Shown: one piece after another, positions 1 through 5,789 of the stretch
How the letters are laid out: each line of letters opens with the position of its first letter
How positions within the stretch are numbered: the first letter of the stretch is position 1
Source: Pseudoxanthomonas suwonensis
GTDB lineage: Bacteria; Pseudomonadota; Gammaproteobacteria; Xanthomonadales; Xanthomonadaceae
Assembly (NCBI GenBank): GCA_003240695.1
Contig: QFNC01000075.1
Coordinates: 1-5,789 of the forward strand
DNA: 5,789 bases
Direction: 5' to 3'
Program-made: the position numbers and the translations under genes
Notes under the pieces: model-generated
Told to the model about the DNA's origin: nothing
The model's input: only the letters and a program-made list of their open reading frames with translations
Database searches by the model: none

Positions 1-1
1 T

Positions 2-652
2 GTCGAGCCCGGTGGCACCTCCGACACGCGGGTGTGCTCCACCCTGACCATCCGCAAGGCGTCGGTGGGCGGGATGGACAACAACGCCTACCTGCTCACC
101 TGCTCGGTCTCCGGAGCACAGCTGCTGATCGACGCCGCGGCGGACGCCCCGCGCCTGCTGGAGCTGGTGCGGGAGGGCTCCCCTACCGGCCGGCTGGACA
201 CCATCGTCACCACCCACAGCCATCACGACCACGTGGGTGCACTGGCCGCCATGGTGGGCGCCACCGGTGCCCGCACGGCCGCGGGAGCCGCGGACGTGCC
301 CGACATCCGCACCCCCACCACCACCCCCCTGCAGCACGGCGACGTGGTGCGGGTGGGCGTCAACGACCTCGAGGTGATCTCGCTGCGCGGCCACACCCCC
401 GGCTCGGTGGCGCTGCTGTGGCGCGGCGGGGAGGACGGTGACCACCTGTTCACCGGAGACTCCCTGTTCCCCGGCGGGGTGGGGGCCACCCAGGGCGACC
501 GGGAGCGCTTCGACCAGCTGCTGACCGACGTCGAGGCGCGGATCTTCGAGCGCCTCGGGGACGAGACCTGGGTGTACCCCGGGCACGGGGACGACACCAC
601 CCTGGGGGCGGAGCGCCCGCAGCTGCCCTCCTGGCGCGAGCGGGGCTGGTGA
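2..652 (+). CDS. MBL-fold metallo-hydrolase (glyoxalase II-like), 5'-partial
   Basis: Cytoplasmic metallo-beta-lactamase-fold hydrolase of the glyoxalase II/YcbL-like group; the substrate is unknown, probably a thioester or other small ester. Counting from the GTG codon at 32 (206 codons), the dinuclear metal site is complete: H62-x-H64-x-D66-H67 in THSHHDH, H121 in GHTPGS, D143 in FTGDSLFPGG and H185 in YPGHGDD. The N-terminal DNNAYLL strand is also typical. The frame stays open to the left edge and the codons before 32 (VEPGGTSDTR) read like family sequence. I therefore treat the gene as cut by the window, with its true start outside, rather than starting at GTG 32. Its TGA overlaps the GTG start of the MFS gene (GTGA, 649-652), which suggests translational coupling. 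In M. tuberculosis a related MBL gene sits beside uvrA. The fold assignment is firm; the exact reaction is not. Confidence 0.9.
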   Translation, partial: VEPGGTSDTRVCSTLTIRKASVGGMDNNAYLLTCSVSGAQLLIDAAADAPRLLELVREGSPTGRLDTIVTTHSHHDHVGALAAMVGATGARTAAGAADVPDIRTPTTTPLQHGDVVRVGVNDLEVISLRGHTPGSVALLWRGGEDGDHLFTGDSLFPGGVGATQGDRERFDQLLTDVEARIFERLGDETWVYPGHGDDTTLGAERPQLPSWRERGW

Positions 653-2076
653 GCACGGACTCGCTGTTCTCCCCCACCTATCGCCGCTCCACGATCGCGC
701 TGGCGGCGCTGCCGTTCCTGGTGGCGTTCGAGGCACTCGCCGTCTCCACCGTGATGCCGCGTGCGGCCGCCGAGCTGGGCGGGGTGTCCCTGTACCCGTT
801 GGTGTTCGCGGCGCCGCTGGCCATGAGCCTGGTGAGCATCGTGGTGGCCGGCGCGTGGAACGACCGACAGGGGCCGATGCGGGTGATGACGGTGGGGCTG
901 GTGGTGTTCTGCGCGGCCCTGGTGGCGGTGGGCCTGGCCCCGTCGATGGCCGTGCTGGTCGCCGGGCGGGCGCTGCAGGGCCTCGGGATGGGGTTCGTGA
1001 CGGTGTCGCTGTACGTGCTGATCGCGCGCCTGTACCCGCCCACGCTGCAGCCGCGCATGTTCACGGTGCTGTCCGCGGCGTGGGTGGTGCCGGGTCTGGT
1101 GGGGCCGGCGCTGGCGGGATGGATCACCGAGGTGGCGGGGTGGCGGATCGTGTTCCTCGCGGTGCCGTTCCTGGTGGTGCCGGCACGGCTGCTCCTCCAG
1201 GACCCGACGGGCGCCGCCTCGGTGCCGGGCGACGTGGTGGAGGGCGAGGACCCCACACCGTCCGAGTCCACCGCCGGGTCCCCCTCCGGGACCGGCTCGA
1301 GGGCGGCGCGGCCGCCTCTGGTGGCAGCGTGCCTGGCCGCGCTGGGGGTGGCCGCCCTGTCGGTGATCGGGGAGCAGGCAGAGGGCTCGCTCTCCGGCTC
1401 CACGCTGCCGCTCCTGGCAGCAGCCCTCGTCGTGGTGGCCCTCACCGTGCCGCGCCTGCTGCCGCGGCGGGTGCTGTTCTCCCCTGATCGGGTGGGGCGC
1501 CTGGTGGTGGCCCGCGGGGTGCTGGGCGCCTCGTTCGTGCTGGCCGAGGTGTACCTGCCGCTGCAGCTGGTGGCCCGCTACGGCATGAGCCCGGCGCACG
1601 CCGGGCTGATCCTCACCGTCTCCACCGTGACCTGGTTCGCCGGGGCCTGGATGGCCGGGCGCGAGATGCTGCCGGAACGGGCACGGATCCCGGCCGGCGC
1701 CGCGGCGATGGCCGTGGGCACCACCGCGACCGCCGCCGTGCTGCTGAGCGGCCACTCCCCCTGGCTGGCCGGTCTCACCTGGTGCCTCACCGGGTTGGGG
1801 ATGGGACTGGCCTTCACCTCCACCTCGATCCTCACCATGCGCCGCTCCCACCCCACCCGGCAGGGTCGCAACTCCGCGGCGCTGCAGGTGGCCGAGGCCC
1901 TCACCCAGGCCGTGATGCTGGCCCTGACCGGGGTGGCGTTCCAGGTGCTGCTGCAGGATCGCGGGGAGACCTCCCCGGCCCCCTACGCGGCGATGTTCGC
2001 GGCCGCCACCGCGCTGGCGCTGCTGGGCGTGCTGGTCGGCGTGGCGACGCGCCGGCCCGCCAGGGATCGCCGGTGA
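649..2076 (+). CDS. MFS transporter, DHA2-like 14-TM efflux pump family
   Basis: Integral membrane protein of 475 aa, probably a proton-driven drug or metabolite exporter; the substrate cannot be read from sequence. About 14 hydrophobic segments are visible, roughly at residues 16-36, 48-68, 79-97, 99-126, 138-158, 164-183, 224-241, 252-271, 284-307, 317-337, 348-367, 371-395, 409-434 and 446-466. MFS motif A is recognisable at 68-78 (GAWNDRQGPMR, with D72-R73 and G75). Motif B is at 107-115 (RALQGLGMG). The antiporter motif C is at 149-157 (GLVGPALAG). A hydrophilic Ser/Gly/Pro-rich linker (about 184-223) separates TM6 from TM7. The GTG start at 649 overlaps the preceding stop and has only a weak purine-rich site (GCGGGG) upstream, fitting translational coupling. 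Length and position near uvrB resemble M. tuberculosis Rv1634, an efflux protein; that link is inference. Confidence 0.93.
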   Translation: MSTDSLFSPTYRRSTIALAALPFLVAFEALAVSTVMPRAAAELGGVSLYPLVFAAPLAMSLVSIVVAGAWNDRQGPMRVMTVGLVVFCAALVAVGLAPSMAVLVAGRALQGLGMGFVTVSLYVLIARLYPPTLQPRMFTVLSAAWVVPGLVGPALAGWITEVAGWRIVFLAVPFLVVPARLLLQDPTGAASVPGDVVEGEDPTPSESTAGSPSGTGSRAARPPLVAACLAALGVAALSVIGEQAEGSLSGSTLPLLAAALVVVALTVPRLLPRRVLFSPDRVGRLVVARGVLGASFVLAEVYLPLQLVARYGMSPAHAGLILTVSTVTWFAGAWMAGREMLPERARIPAGAAAMAVGTTATAAVLLSGHSPWLAGLTWCLTGLGMGLAFTSTSILTMRRSHPTRQGRNSAALQVAEALTQAVMLALTGVAFQVLLQDRGETSPAPYAAMFAAATALALLGVLVGVATRRPARDRR

Positions 2077-2077
2077 T

Positions 2078-2089
2078 GCCGCGTGCGGC
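2078..2089. terminator. Short GC hairpin between convergent genes, possible weak terminator
   Basis: The 13 bp between the MFS stop codon and the gldA stop codon contain the inverted repeat GCCGC-GT-GCGGC. As a hairpin it would form a 4-bp stem with a 4-nt loop (CGTG). No T-tract follows on either strand, so an intrinsic terminator is doubtful. It is listed because it fills almost the whole gap between two converging genes and could act in both directions. Confidence 0.25.
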
Positions 2090-3226
2090 TCAGTGGGCGC
2101 TGTGCAGCTCCGGCTCGGGCAGGCCGCGCTGGGTACGGACCCGCCGGGAGATCTGCTCGGCGGCGCGGAGGCCCGCGTAGACCATCTCGGCGGTCACCTC
2201 GAAGGGCATCGCATGGATGGTCTCGCCCTCCACCACCGCGGCCTCGGAGACGGCCCGCAGCTCCTTCTCGTCCTCCAGTGTCAGGCCCACCTCGGTGAGG
2301 GTGTTGGGCAGCCCCACCAGGGTGGTGAACTCGATGAAGTCCTCGAGCTCCTCGCTGTCGGCGCCCTCGAGGATCAGCTGCACCGTGGTGCCCAGGTTGA
2401 CCTTCTCGCCATGGGTGAGGCCGTGGGTCTGCGGAGCGGCGGTGAGGGCGTTGTGGATCGCGTGCGCGGCGGCGAGTCCACCGGACTCGAAGCCCAGGCC
2501 CGACAGCAGCGTGCAGGCCTCCACGGTGGCCTCCAGCGCCGGGGTCACGGCCTTGGCCCGGACGGCGTCGAGCGCGGCCAGGGCGTTCTCGTGCAGTAGC
2601 TCCCAGGACAGGTTCGCCAGCGCCGTGGCGGAGCGGGTGGGTCGGGCTCCGGCCATGGTGTCGCCGCGACCACGGGCGGTGGCGCGGGCCTCGATCCAGG
2701 TGGCCAGGGCATCGCCGATGCCGCCCACCAGGAAGCGGGCGGGCGCCTGGGCCACCACGGCGGTGTCGATCAGCACCAGATCGGGGTTGCGGGGGAAGAA
2801 GCGGTACTCCAGGAACTCGCCGCCCTCGGTGTAGATCACCGACAGGGCCGAGGTGGGGGCGTCGGAGGACGCGGCGGTGGGGATGGAGGCCCAGCGGATG
2901 TCGGCGAGGTGGCCGGCTGCCTTGGCGGCGTCGATGGCGGAGCCGCCACCCAGGCCCACGATCACGCCGTGGCCGCCGGTGCGGATCTTCTCGACCAGCG
3001 CGTCCACGGCCTCGGGGGTGGCGTAGCGGCCGAAGCCCACCCGCTCGAACTCGACCTCGGCGCCCTGCAGGCCGGAGGTGACGGCCTCGCCGACCAGCCC
3101 CCACACCGTGTCGTCGGCGACGATCAGGGGCTTGTCGCCCAGCGGCGGGAGGTGGGTGCCCAGATCGTCGAGCACCCCCGGTCCCTGGACGTACTTCGAG
3201 GGGCTGGTGAAGATGGTGGTGGGCAT
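2090..3226 (-). CDS. gldA: Glycerol dehydrogenase (NAD+, metal-dependent)
   Basis: Cytoplasmic enzyme of the iron-containing/GldA-like alcohol dehydrogenase family that interconverts glycerol and dihydroxyacetone with NAD+/NADH. It has 378 aa against about 367 for E. coli GldA; the extra length is mostly a C-terminal tail. Seen in sequence: the NAD-binding glycine turn GLGGGSAIDAAK at 91-102, the SIPTAASSDAPTSA segment at 114-127, and the metal ligands D172 (GGIGDALATW), H255 (AAAHAIHNAL) and H272 (HGLTHGEKV). These match D171, H254 and H271 of the E. coli enzyme. The ATG at 3226 is chosen because GGAGGT stands 6 nt upstream and MPTTIFTSPSKYVQGPG is a typical GldA N-terminus, although the frame stays open much further upstream. 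It is transcribed away from the polymerase gene and ends 13 bp from the MFS stop. No dihydroxyacetone kinase gene is in view, so its role (glycerol use or dihydroxyacetone reduction) is open. Confidence 0.94.
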   Translation of the reverse strand: MPTTIFTSPSKYVQGPGVLDDLGTHLPPLGDKPLIVADDTVWGLVGEAVTSGLQGAEVEFERVGFGRYATPEAVDALVEKIRTGGHGVIVGLGGGSAIDAAKAAGHLADIRWASIPTAASSDAPTSALSVIYTEGGEFLEYRFFPRNPDLVLIDTAVVAQAPARFLVGGIGDALATWIEARATARGRGDTMAGARPTRSATALANLSWELLHENALAALDAVRAKAVTPALEATVEACTLLSGLGFESGGLAAAHAIHNALTAAPQTHGLTHGEKVNLGTTVQLILEGADSEELEDFIEFTTLVGLPNTLTEVGLTLEDEKELRAVSEAAVVEGETIHAMPFEVTAEMVYAGLRAAEQISRRVRTQRGLPEPELHSAH

Positions 3227-3232
3227 GGGAGG

Positions 3233-3238
3233 ACCTCC
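3233..3238 (-). promoter_or_regulatory. Shine-Dalgarno of gldA
   Basis: On the minus strand GGAGGT lies 6 nt before the gldA ATG, an optimal match and spacing that decides the start. The SD is half of the perfect 11-bp palindrome GGAGG-A-CCTCC (3228-3238). In the mRNA, 4 bp could pair around a 3-nt loop and partly hide the SD; this is a possibility only. Confidence 0.8.
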
Positions 3239-3250
3239 GTTGTGAAGCGA

Positions 3251-3256
3251 TTTATA
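3251..3256 (-). promoter_or_regulatory. Putative -10 box of the gldA promoter
   Basis: TATAAA on the minus strand, an AT island in very GC-rich DNA, ends 24 nt upstream of the gldA ATG. Transcription would start near 3244, giving a leader of about 18 nt with the SD inside. At 17-bp spacing the -35 position reads GGCGTA, far from TTGACA. If this is the promoter, it may need an activator or an alternative sigma factor. Confidence 0.45.
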
Positions 3257-3285
3257 AGGTGGTGCATCCAGGCTACGCCCGGTTC

Positions 3286-3369
3286 CGGACCCAGGACCAG
3301 GTACAGAGTTCCCTGATCCCGGTACGGGTCCGTCAGTCATTACTGTGGTCCCGGGGCCACCACGGACCC
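3286..3369. repeat. Three CGGACCC heptamers in the divergent promoter region, possible operators
   Basis: CGGACCC occurs at 3286-3292 and 3363-3369 on the plus strand and inverted (GGGTCCG) at 3326-3332. Two more copies of the GGACC/GGTCC core lie at 3294-3298 and 3347-3351. The first and inverted copies bracket an imperfect dyad that also has GTAC at 3301-3304 and 3322-3325. The cluster lies upstream of the gldA -10 box and extends to 25 bp before the polymerase start, which is where regulator sites for either gene would be. The heptamer also occurs inside genes in this window (2136, 3890, 4733), so chance in GC-rich DNA is a real alternative. Confidence 0.3.
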
Positions 3370-3382
3370 GCCAGGACGAGAC

Positions 3383-3388
3383 GGGGGG
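3383..3388 (+). promoter_or_regulatory. Purine-rich ribosome binding site of the polymerase gene
   Basis: GGGGGG stands 5 nt upstream of ATG 3394. It is an imperfect SD but is correctly spaced, and it supports this start over in-frame GTG codons further upstream (from 3259), whose translation does not look like protein of this family. No clear plus-strand -10/-35 pair is visible between 3300 and 3380. Confidence 0.55.
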
Positions 3389-3393
3389 ACGCG

Positions 3394-5157
3394 ATGGGAG
3401 CACCCGTCCCACCCTGGTGCGTGATCGGCCGCACCGCCGAGGGGACAGTGGCCCTGGTCGACATCGGCCCCGACGGCAGCCGGGGTGCCCCGCAGGTGGT
3501 GGAACCCTCCGGTCTGCTCGCCGCGGTCGCCCGCCGAGAGGCCCACGCCGCCGAGCTCGGCTCCGCTCCCCCGCGCTGGGTGTGGTCCGACGCCCCGGCC
3601 TGGTACGCAGGGCTGCTCGCGAGCGGCACCCGGGTGCAGCGCTGCCACGACCTGCGCCTGGTCCACACCGTCCTGCGGCACTCGCAGCTGGTGCAGGACA
3701 AGGTCGCCGCCGAGATCCGGGCTGCCGAGGAGTGGGACGTGCCCGTCCATCCCGGCACCGAGCAGCAGCCTGTCGGCGCGACCCTGTTCGACATGGACGG
3801 CGGCTCCCCCACCCGCGGCGGGGTCCCCCAGCGGATCGGAGCCGTGCTCGAGGAGTTCGACCGCCAGCAGCGGGCGATCGACGGATCCACGGACCCGGCA
3901 CGCCTGCGTCTGCTGGTCGCCGCGGAGTCCGCCGGGGCACTGATCGCCGTGGAGCTGCAGGCCGCCGGGATCCCCTGGGACGTGGCCGAGCACGACCGGA
4001 TCCTCACCGCCGACCTGGGCCCGCGCCCCCGCCCCGGGCACACGCCCGCGCTGATGGTGGAGGTCGCAGCGCAGGTGCGGGAGGCCCTGGGAGACCCGCT
4101 GCTCAGCCTCGACTCACCCCCCAAACTGCTGCGCGCCCTGCACCGGGCCGGGATCGACGTGCGCTCCACCTCCCGCTGGGAGCTGGCAGAGCACCAGCAC
4201 CCCGCGATCCAACCGCTGCTGCGCTACAAGAAGATGGCCCGCCTGCTCACCGCCAACGGCTGGACCTGGATGGACGAGTGGGTGCACGAGGGCCGGTACC
4301 GGCCGGTGTACGTGCCCGGCGGGGTGGTCACCGGGCGCTGGGCCTCCAGCGGCGGCGGTGCCCTGCAGATCCCCCGGCAGCTGCGACCGGCGCTGCGGGC
4401 GGATCCGGGGTGGCGTCTGGTCAGCGCCGACGTGTCCCAGCTGGAGCCCAGGGTCCTGGCCGCGATGGCCGGTGACCGGGCGATGGCGCGGGCAGGGGCC
4501 GGCACCGACCTATACGCCGGGATCGTCGCCGCCGGGGTGGTGGCCACCCGGCAGGAGGCCAAGGTGGGCGTGCTGGGCGCGCTCTACGGCGGCACCGCCG
4601 GGGACAGCGGCCGGATCGTGCCCCGGCTGCGCCGCACCTTCCCCGACGCGATGCGCCTGGTGGACCAGGCGGCCGAGACCGGGGAACGAGGAGGCACCGT
4701 CTCGACGCTGCTGGGCCGTTCCAGTCCCCCTCCGGACCCCGCCTGGACCAGCGCCCAGCTCCACTCCCACCGACCGGAGGCCGGCACAGCGGAGCAGGAC
4801 CGGGCGCGACGCTCGGCACGGGACCGTGGGCGTTTCACCCGCAACTTCGTGGTGCAGGGCACGGCGGCGGAGTGGGCGCTCAGCTGGATGGCGGCCCTGC
4901 GGCTGGCCCTCGCCTCCTTCGACGAGGTGCCCCTCGACCAGGCGGCCCATGCTTCCGGGCCGGCCTTCTCCCGCCGCGCCCATCTGGCCTTCTTCCTCCA
5001 CGACGAGGTGATCGTGCACGCCCCCGCCTCCCAGGCCGACGCGGCGGCACGAGCCATCCGCGAATCGGCCGACGCCGCCGGCCGTCTGCTGTTCCCCGGG
5101 TCCCCGGTCGACTTCCCCCTGGACCTGGTGATCACCGAGCGCTCGTCCGCGAAGTAG
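3394..5157 (+). CDS. Family A (PolA-like) DNA polymerase with degenerate exonuclease-like N-terminus
   Basis: DNA-dependent DNA polymerase related to the Klenow part of Pol I, 587 aa against 928 for E. coli PolA, with no 5'-nuclease domain. Residues 1 to about 185 take the place of the 3'-5' exonuclease domain, and about 186-587 are the polymerase. Polymerase motifs are complete: TGRWASS at 313-319, motif A DVSQLEPRV with catalytic D346 and E351, motif B R386-QEA-K390 to Y398-G399, R480/N484/Q488 in RFTRNFVVQGTAAE, and motif C H536-D537-E538. The O-helix Phe (762 in E. coli) is L394. The exonuclease carboxylates are not found: there is no DxE in the first strand (8-25), CHDLRLVHTV (84-93) lacks the Asp424 equivalent, and VAAESAG (175-181) has Ser where Asp501 falls. 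Databases tend to name such proteins bifunctional 3'-5' exonuclease/DNA polymerase; here I infer polymerase only. Likely role is repair or gap filling. It converges on uvrB. Confidence 0.92.
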   Translation: MGAPVPPWCVIGRTAEGTVALVDIGPDGSRGAPQVVEPSGLLAAVARREAHAAELGSAPPRWVWSDAPAWYAGLLASGTRVQRCHDLRLVHTVLRHSQLVQDKVAAEIRAAEEWDVPVHPGTEQQPVGATLFDMDGGSPTRGGVPQRIGAVLEEFDRQQRAIDGSTDPARLRLLVAAESAGALIAVELQAAGIPWDVAEHDRILTADLGPRPRPGHTPALMVEVAAQVREALGDPLLSLDSPPKLLRALHRAGIDVRSTSRWELAEHQHPAIQPLLRYKKMARLLTANGWTWMDEWVHEGRYRPVYVPGGVVTGRWASSGGGALQIPRQLRPALRADPGWRLVSADVSQLEPRVLAAMAGDRAMARAGAGTDLYAGIVAAGVVATRQEAKVGVLGALYGGTAGDSGRIVPRLRRTFPDAMRLVDQAAETGERGGTVSTLLGRSSPPPDPAWTSAQLHSHRPEAGTAEQDRARRSARDRGRFTRNFVVQGTAAEWALSWMAALRLALASFDEVPLDQAAHASGPAFSRRAHLAFFLHDEVIVHAPASQADAAARAIRESADAAGRLLFPGSPVDFPLDLVITERSSAK

Positions 5158-5185
5158 GCGCCCGCCCGGTGCGGCCGGCCAACGG

Positions 5186-5789
5186 TCATGAGGAGCGCTG
5201 CACCCGCCGCAGTTCCTTCTTGAGCTCCTGCACCTCGTCACGAAGCCTCGCGGCTACCTCGAACTGCAGTGACTCCGCCGCCTGGTGCATCTGTGCGGTG
5301 ATCTCGTCGATCATCCCGGTGCTGCGCCCGCTGACGGCGTCCACCGCGTTGGCGCGTGCCCTGTCCCGGGCCACCCGCTCCTTGCCGGAGCGGTAGTCGG
5401 TGGACATGAGGGTGTCGGTGTCGATGTCCTCGCGGGCCAGCATGTCGGTGACGTCGGCGATGCGCTTGCGCAGCGGTGTGGGGTCGATCCCGTGCTCGGT
5501 GTTGTACGCGATCTGCTTCTCACGGCGACGGTTGGTCTCGTCGATCGCGGCCTGCATGGAGTCGGTGATGGTGTCGGCGTACATGTGCACCTGACCGGAC
5601 ACGTTGCGGGCCGCGCGGCCGATGGTCTGGATCAGCGAGGTGCGCGAGCGCAGGAAGCCCTCCTTGTCGGCGTCGAGGATCGACACCAGTGACACCTCGG
5701 GCAGGTCCAGTCCCTCACGCAGCAGGTTGATGCCCACCAGCACGTCGTACTCACCCTTGCGCAGGGACCGCAGCAGCTCCACCCGCCTC
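5186..5789 (-). CDS. uvrB: UvrABC excinuclease subunit B, C-terminal part (5' end outside window)
   Basis: C-terminal 200 codons of UvrB, the damage-verifying ATP-dependent helicase-like subunit of nucleotide excision repair, which is loaded by UvrA and recruits UvrC. The gene enters from the right edge in frame (RRVELLRSLRKG). A GTG codon at 5782 is internal, not a start. Visible parts, counted from that codon: helicase motif V region VGINLLREGLDLPEVSL at 17-33, DADKEGFLRS at 37-46, motif VI QTIGRAARN at 52-60, the conserved RRREKQIAYNTEHGI at 85-99, and the UVR motif in the last 41 residues (158-198; QFEVAARLRDE in its core), which binds UvrC. Nothing is missing or frameshifted in this part. 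The TGA at 5188-5186 lies 28 bp from the stop of the convergent polymerase gene; no convincing terminator is seen in that gap. The promoter, and any LexA site, would be outside the window. Confidence 0.97.
   Translation of the reverse strand, partial: RRVELLRSLRKGEYDVLVGINLLREGLDLPEVSLVSILDADKEGFLRSRTSLIQTIGRAARNVSGQVHMYADTITDSMQAAIDETNRRREKQIAYNTEHGIDPTPLRKRIADVTDMLAREDIDTDTLMSTDYRSGKERVARDRARANAVDAVSGRSTGMIDEITAQMHQAAESLQFEVAARLRDEVQELKKELRRVQRSS

Noticed and set aside
223..1851. Long minus-strand open frame (542 codons) opposite the MBL and MFS genes
   Set aside because: It is a shadow frame caused by high GC: the composition is His/Arg/Gly/Pro-rich, no domain is recognisable, and it runs antisense to two well-supported genes.
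1983..3104. Second minus-strand frame across gldA (373 codons)
   Set aside because: It overlaps gldA on the same strand in another frame and is Arg/Gly-rich with no recognisable motif; it is a frame-shifted shadow.
3334..3345. Small dyad CAGT-CATT-ACTG and a TACTGT -10-like match upstream of the polymerase
   Set aside because: The arms are only 4 bp and no -35 lies at suitable spacing, so it is not supportable as a promoter or operator.
3259..3393. Earlier GTG start at 3259 for the polymerase
   Set aside because: The 45 additional residues do not resemble the family and would cover the promoter region. ATG 3394 has a correctly spaced G-rich RBS.
3227..3940. Possible 238-codon N-terminal extension of GldA, because the minus-strand frame is open up to 3940
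   Set aside because: The extension is Arg/Pro/Gly-rich low-information sequence antisense to the polymerase gene. The internal ATG at 3226 has an ideal SD and begins exactly where GldA homology begins.
5158..5185. Terminator between the polymerase gene and uvrB (CCGG-TGCGG-CCGG, 5166-5178)
   Set aside because: It has only a 4-bp stem and no T-tract on either strand. GGCCGGCC at 5173-5180 is a plain palindrome of a kind common in GC-rich DNA.
1..5789. Mobile element, CRISPR, phage or defence system
   Set aside because: No transposase, integrase, direct repeat array, tRNA or att-like duplication was seen. All five genes are ordinary chromosomal families with uniform GC-rich codon use.

Overview
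This is an ordinary chromosomal segment of a high-GC Gram-positive bacterium (Actinomycetota). The evidence is the strong GC bias at third codon positions, GTG starts, and a stand-alone family A polymerase of a type usual in actinobacteria. The protein sequences look most like Micrococcales (Dermabacteraceae/Brachybacterium-like), but that placement is from memory and is an inference. Coding density is very high. There are five protein genes, two of them cut by the window edges. I see no RNA genes, insertion sequences, CRISPR arrays or phage genes.

Layout: (1) Positions 2-652, plus strand: the 3' part of an MBL-fold (glyoxalase II-like) metallo-hydrolase whose true start lies left of the window. 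(2) 649-2076, plus: a 14-TM MFS efflux-type transporter whose GTG start overlaps the MBL stop codon. (3) 2090-3226, minus: a complete glycerol dehydrogenase (gldA), tail-to-tail with the MFS gene across 13 bp. (4) 3227-3393: the only sizeable non-coding stretch, a 167-bp divergent promoter region with a TATAAA box and ideal Shine-Dalgarno for gldA, and a repeated CGGACCC heptamer. (5) 3394-5157, plus: a PolA-like family A DNA polymerase without the 5'-nuclease domain and with a degenerate exonuclease-like N-terminus. (6) 5186 to the right edge, minus: the C-terminal third of UvrB (helicase motifs V and VI plus the UvrC-binding UVR motif).

How the genes fit together: uvrB, an MFS efflux gene and an MBL hydrolase also lie close together, next to uvrA, in Mycobacterium tuberculosis (recalled as Rv1633, Rv1634, Rv1637c, Rv1638). 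This window therefore looks like a version of that nucleotide-excision-repair neighbourhood, with gldA and the polymerase placed between uvrB and the MFS gene. uvrA would be predicted beyond the left edge. The MBL and MFS genes are probably translationally coupled. gldA is a metabolic gene with its own promoter. The polymerase and uvrB are convergent, so they are not one operon although both act on DNA.

I found no undescribed system. The points most worth a second look are the loss of exonuclease catalytic residues and the Leu at the O-helix Phe762 position in the polymerase, and the clustered CGGACCC heptamers between gldA and the polymerase gene.
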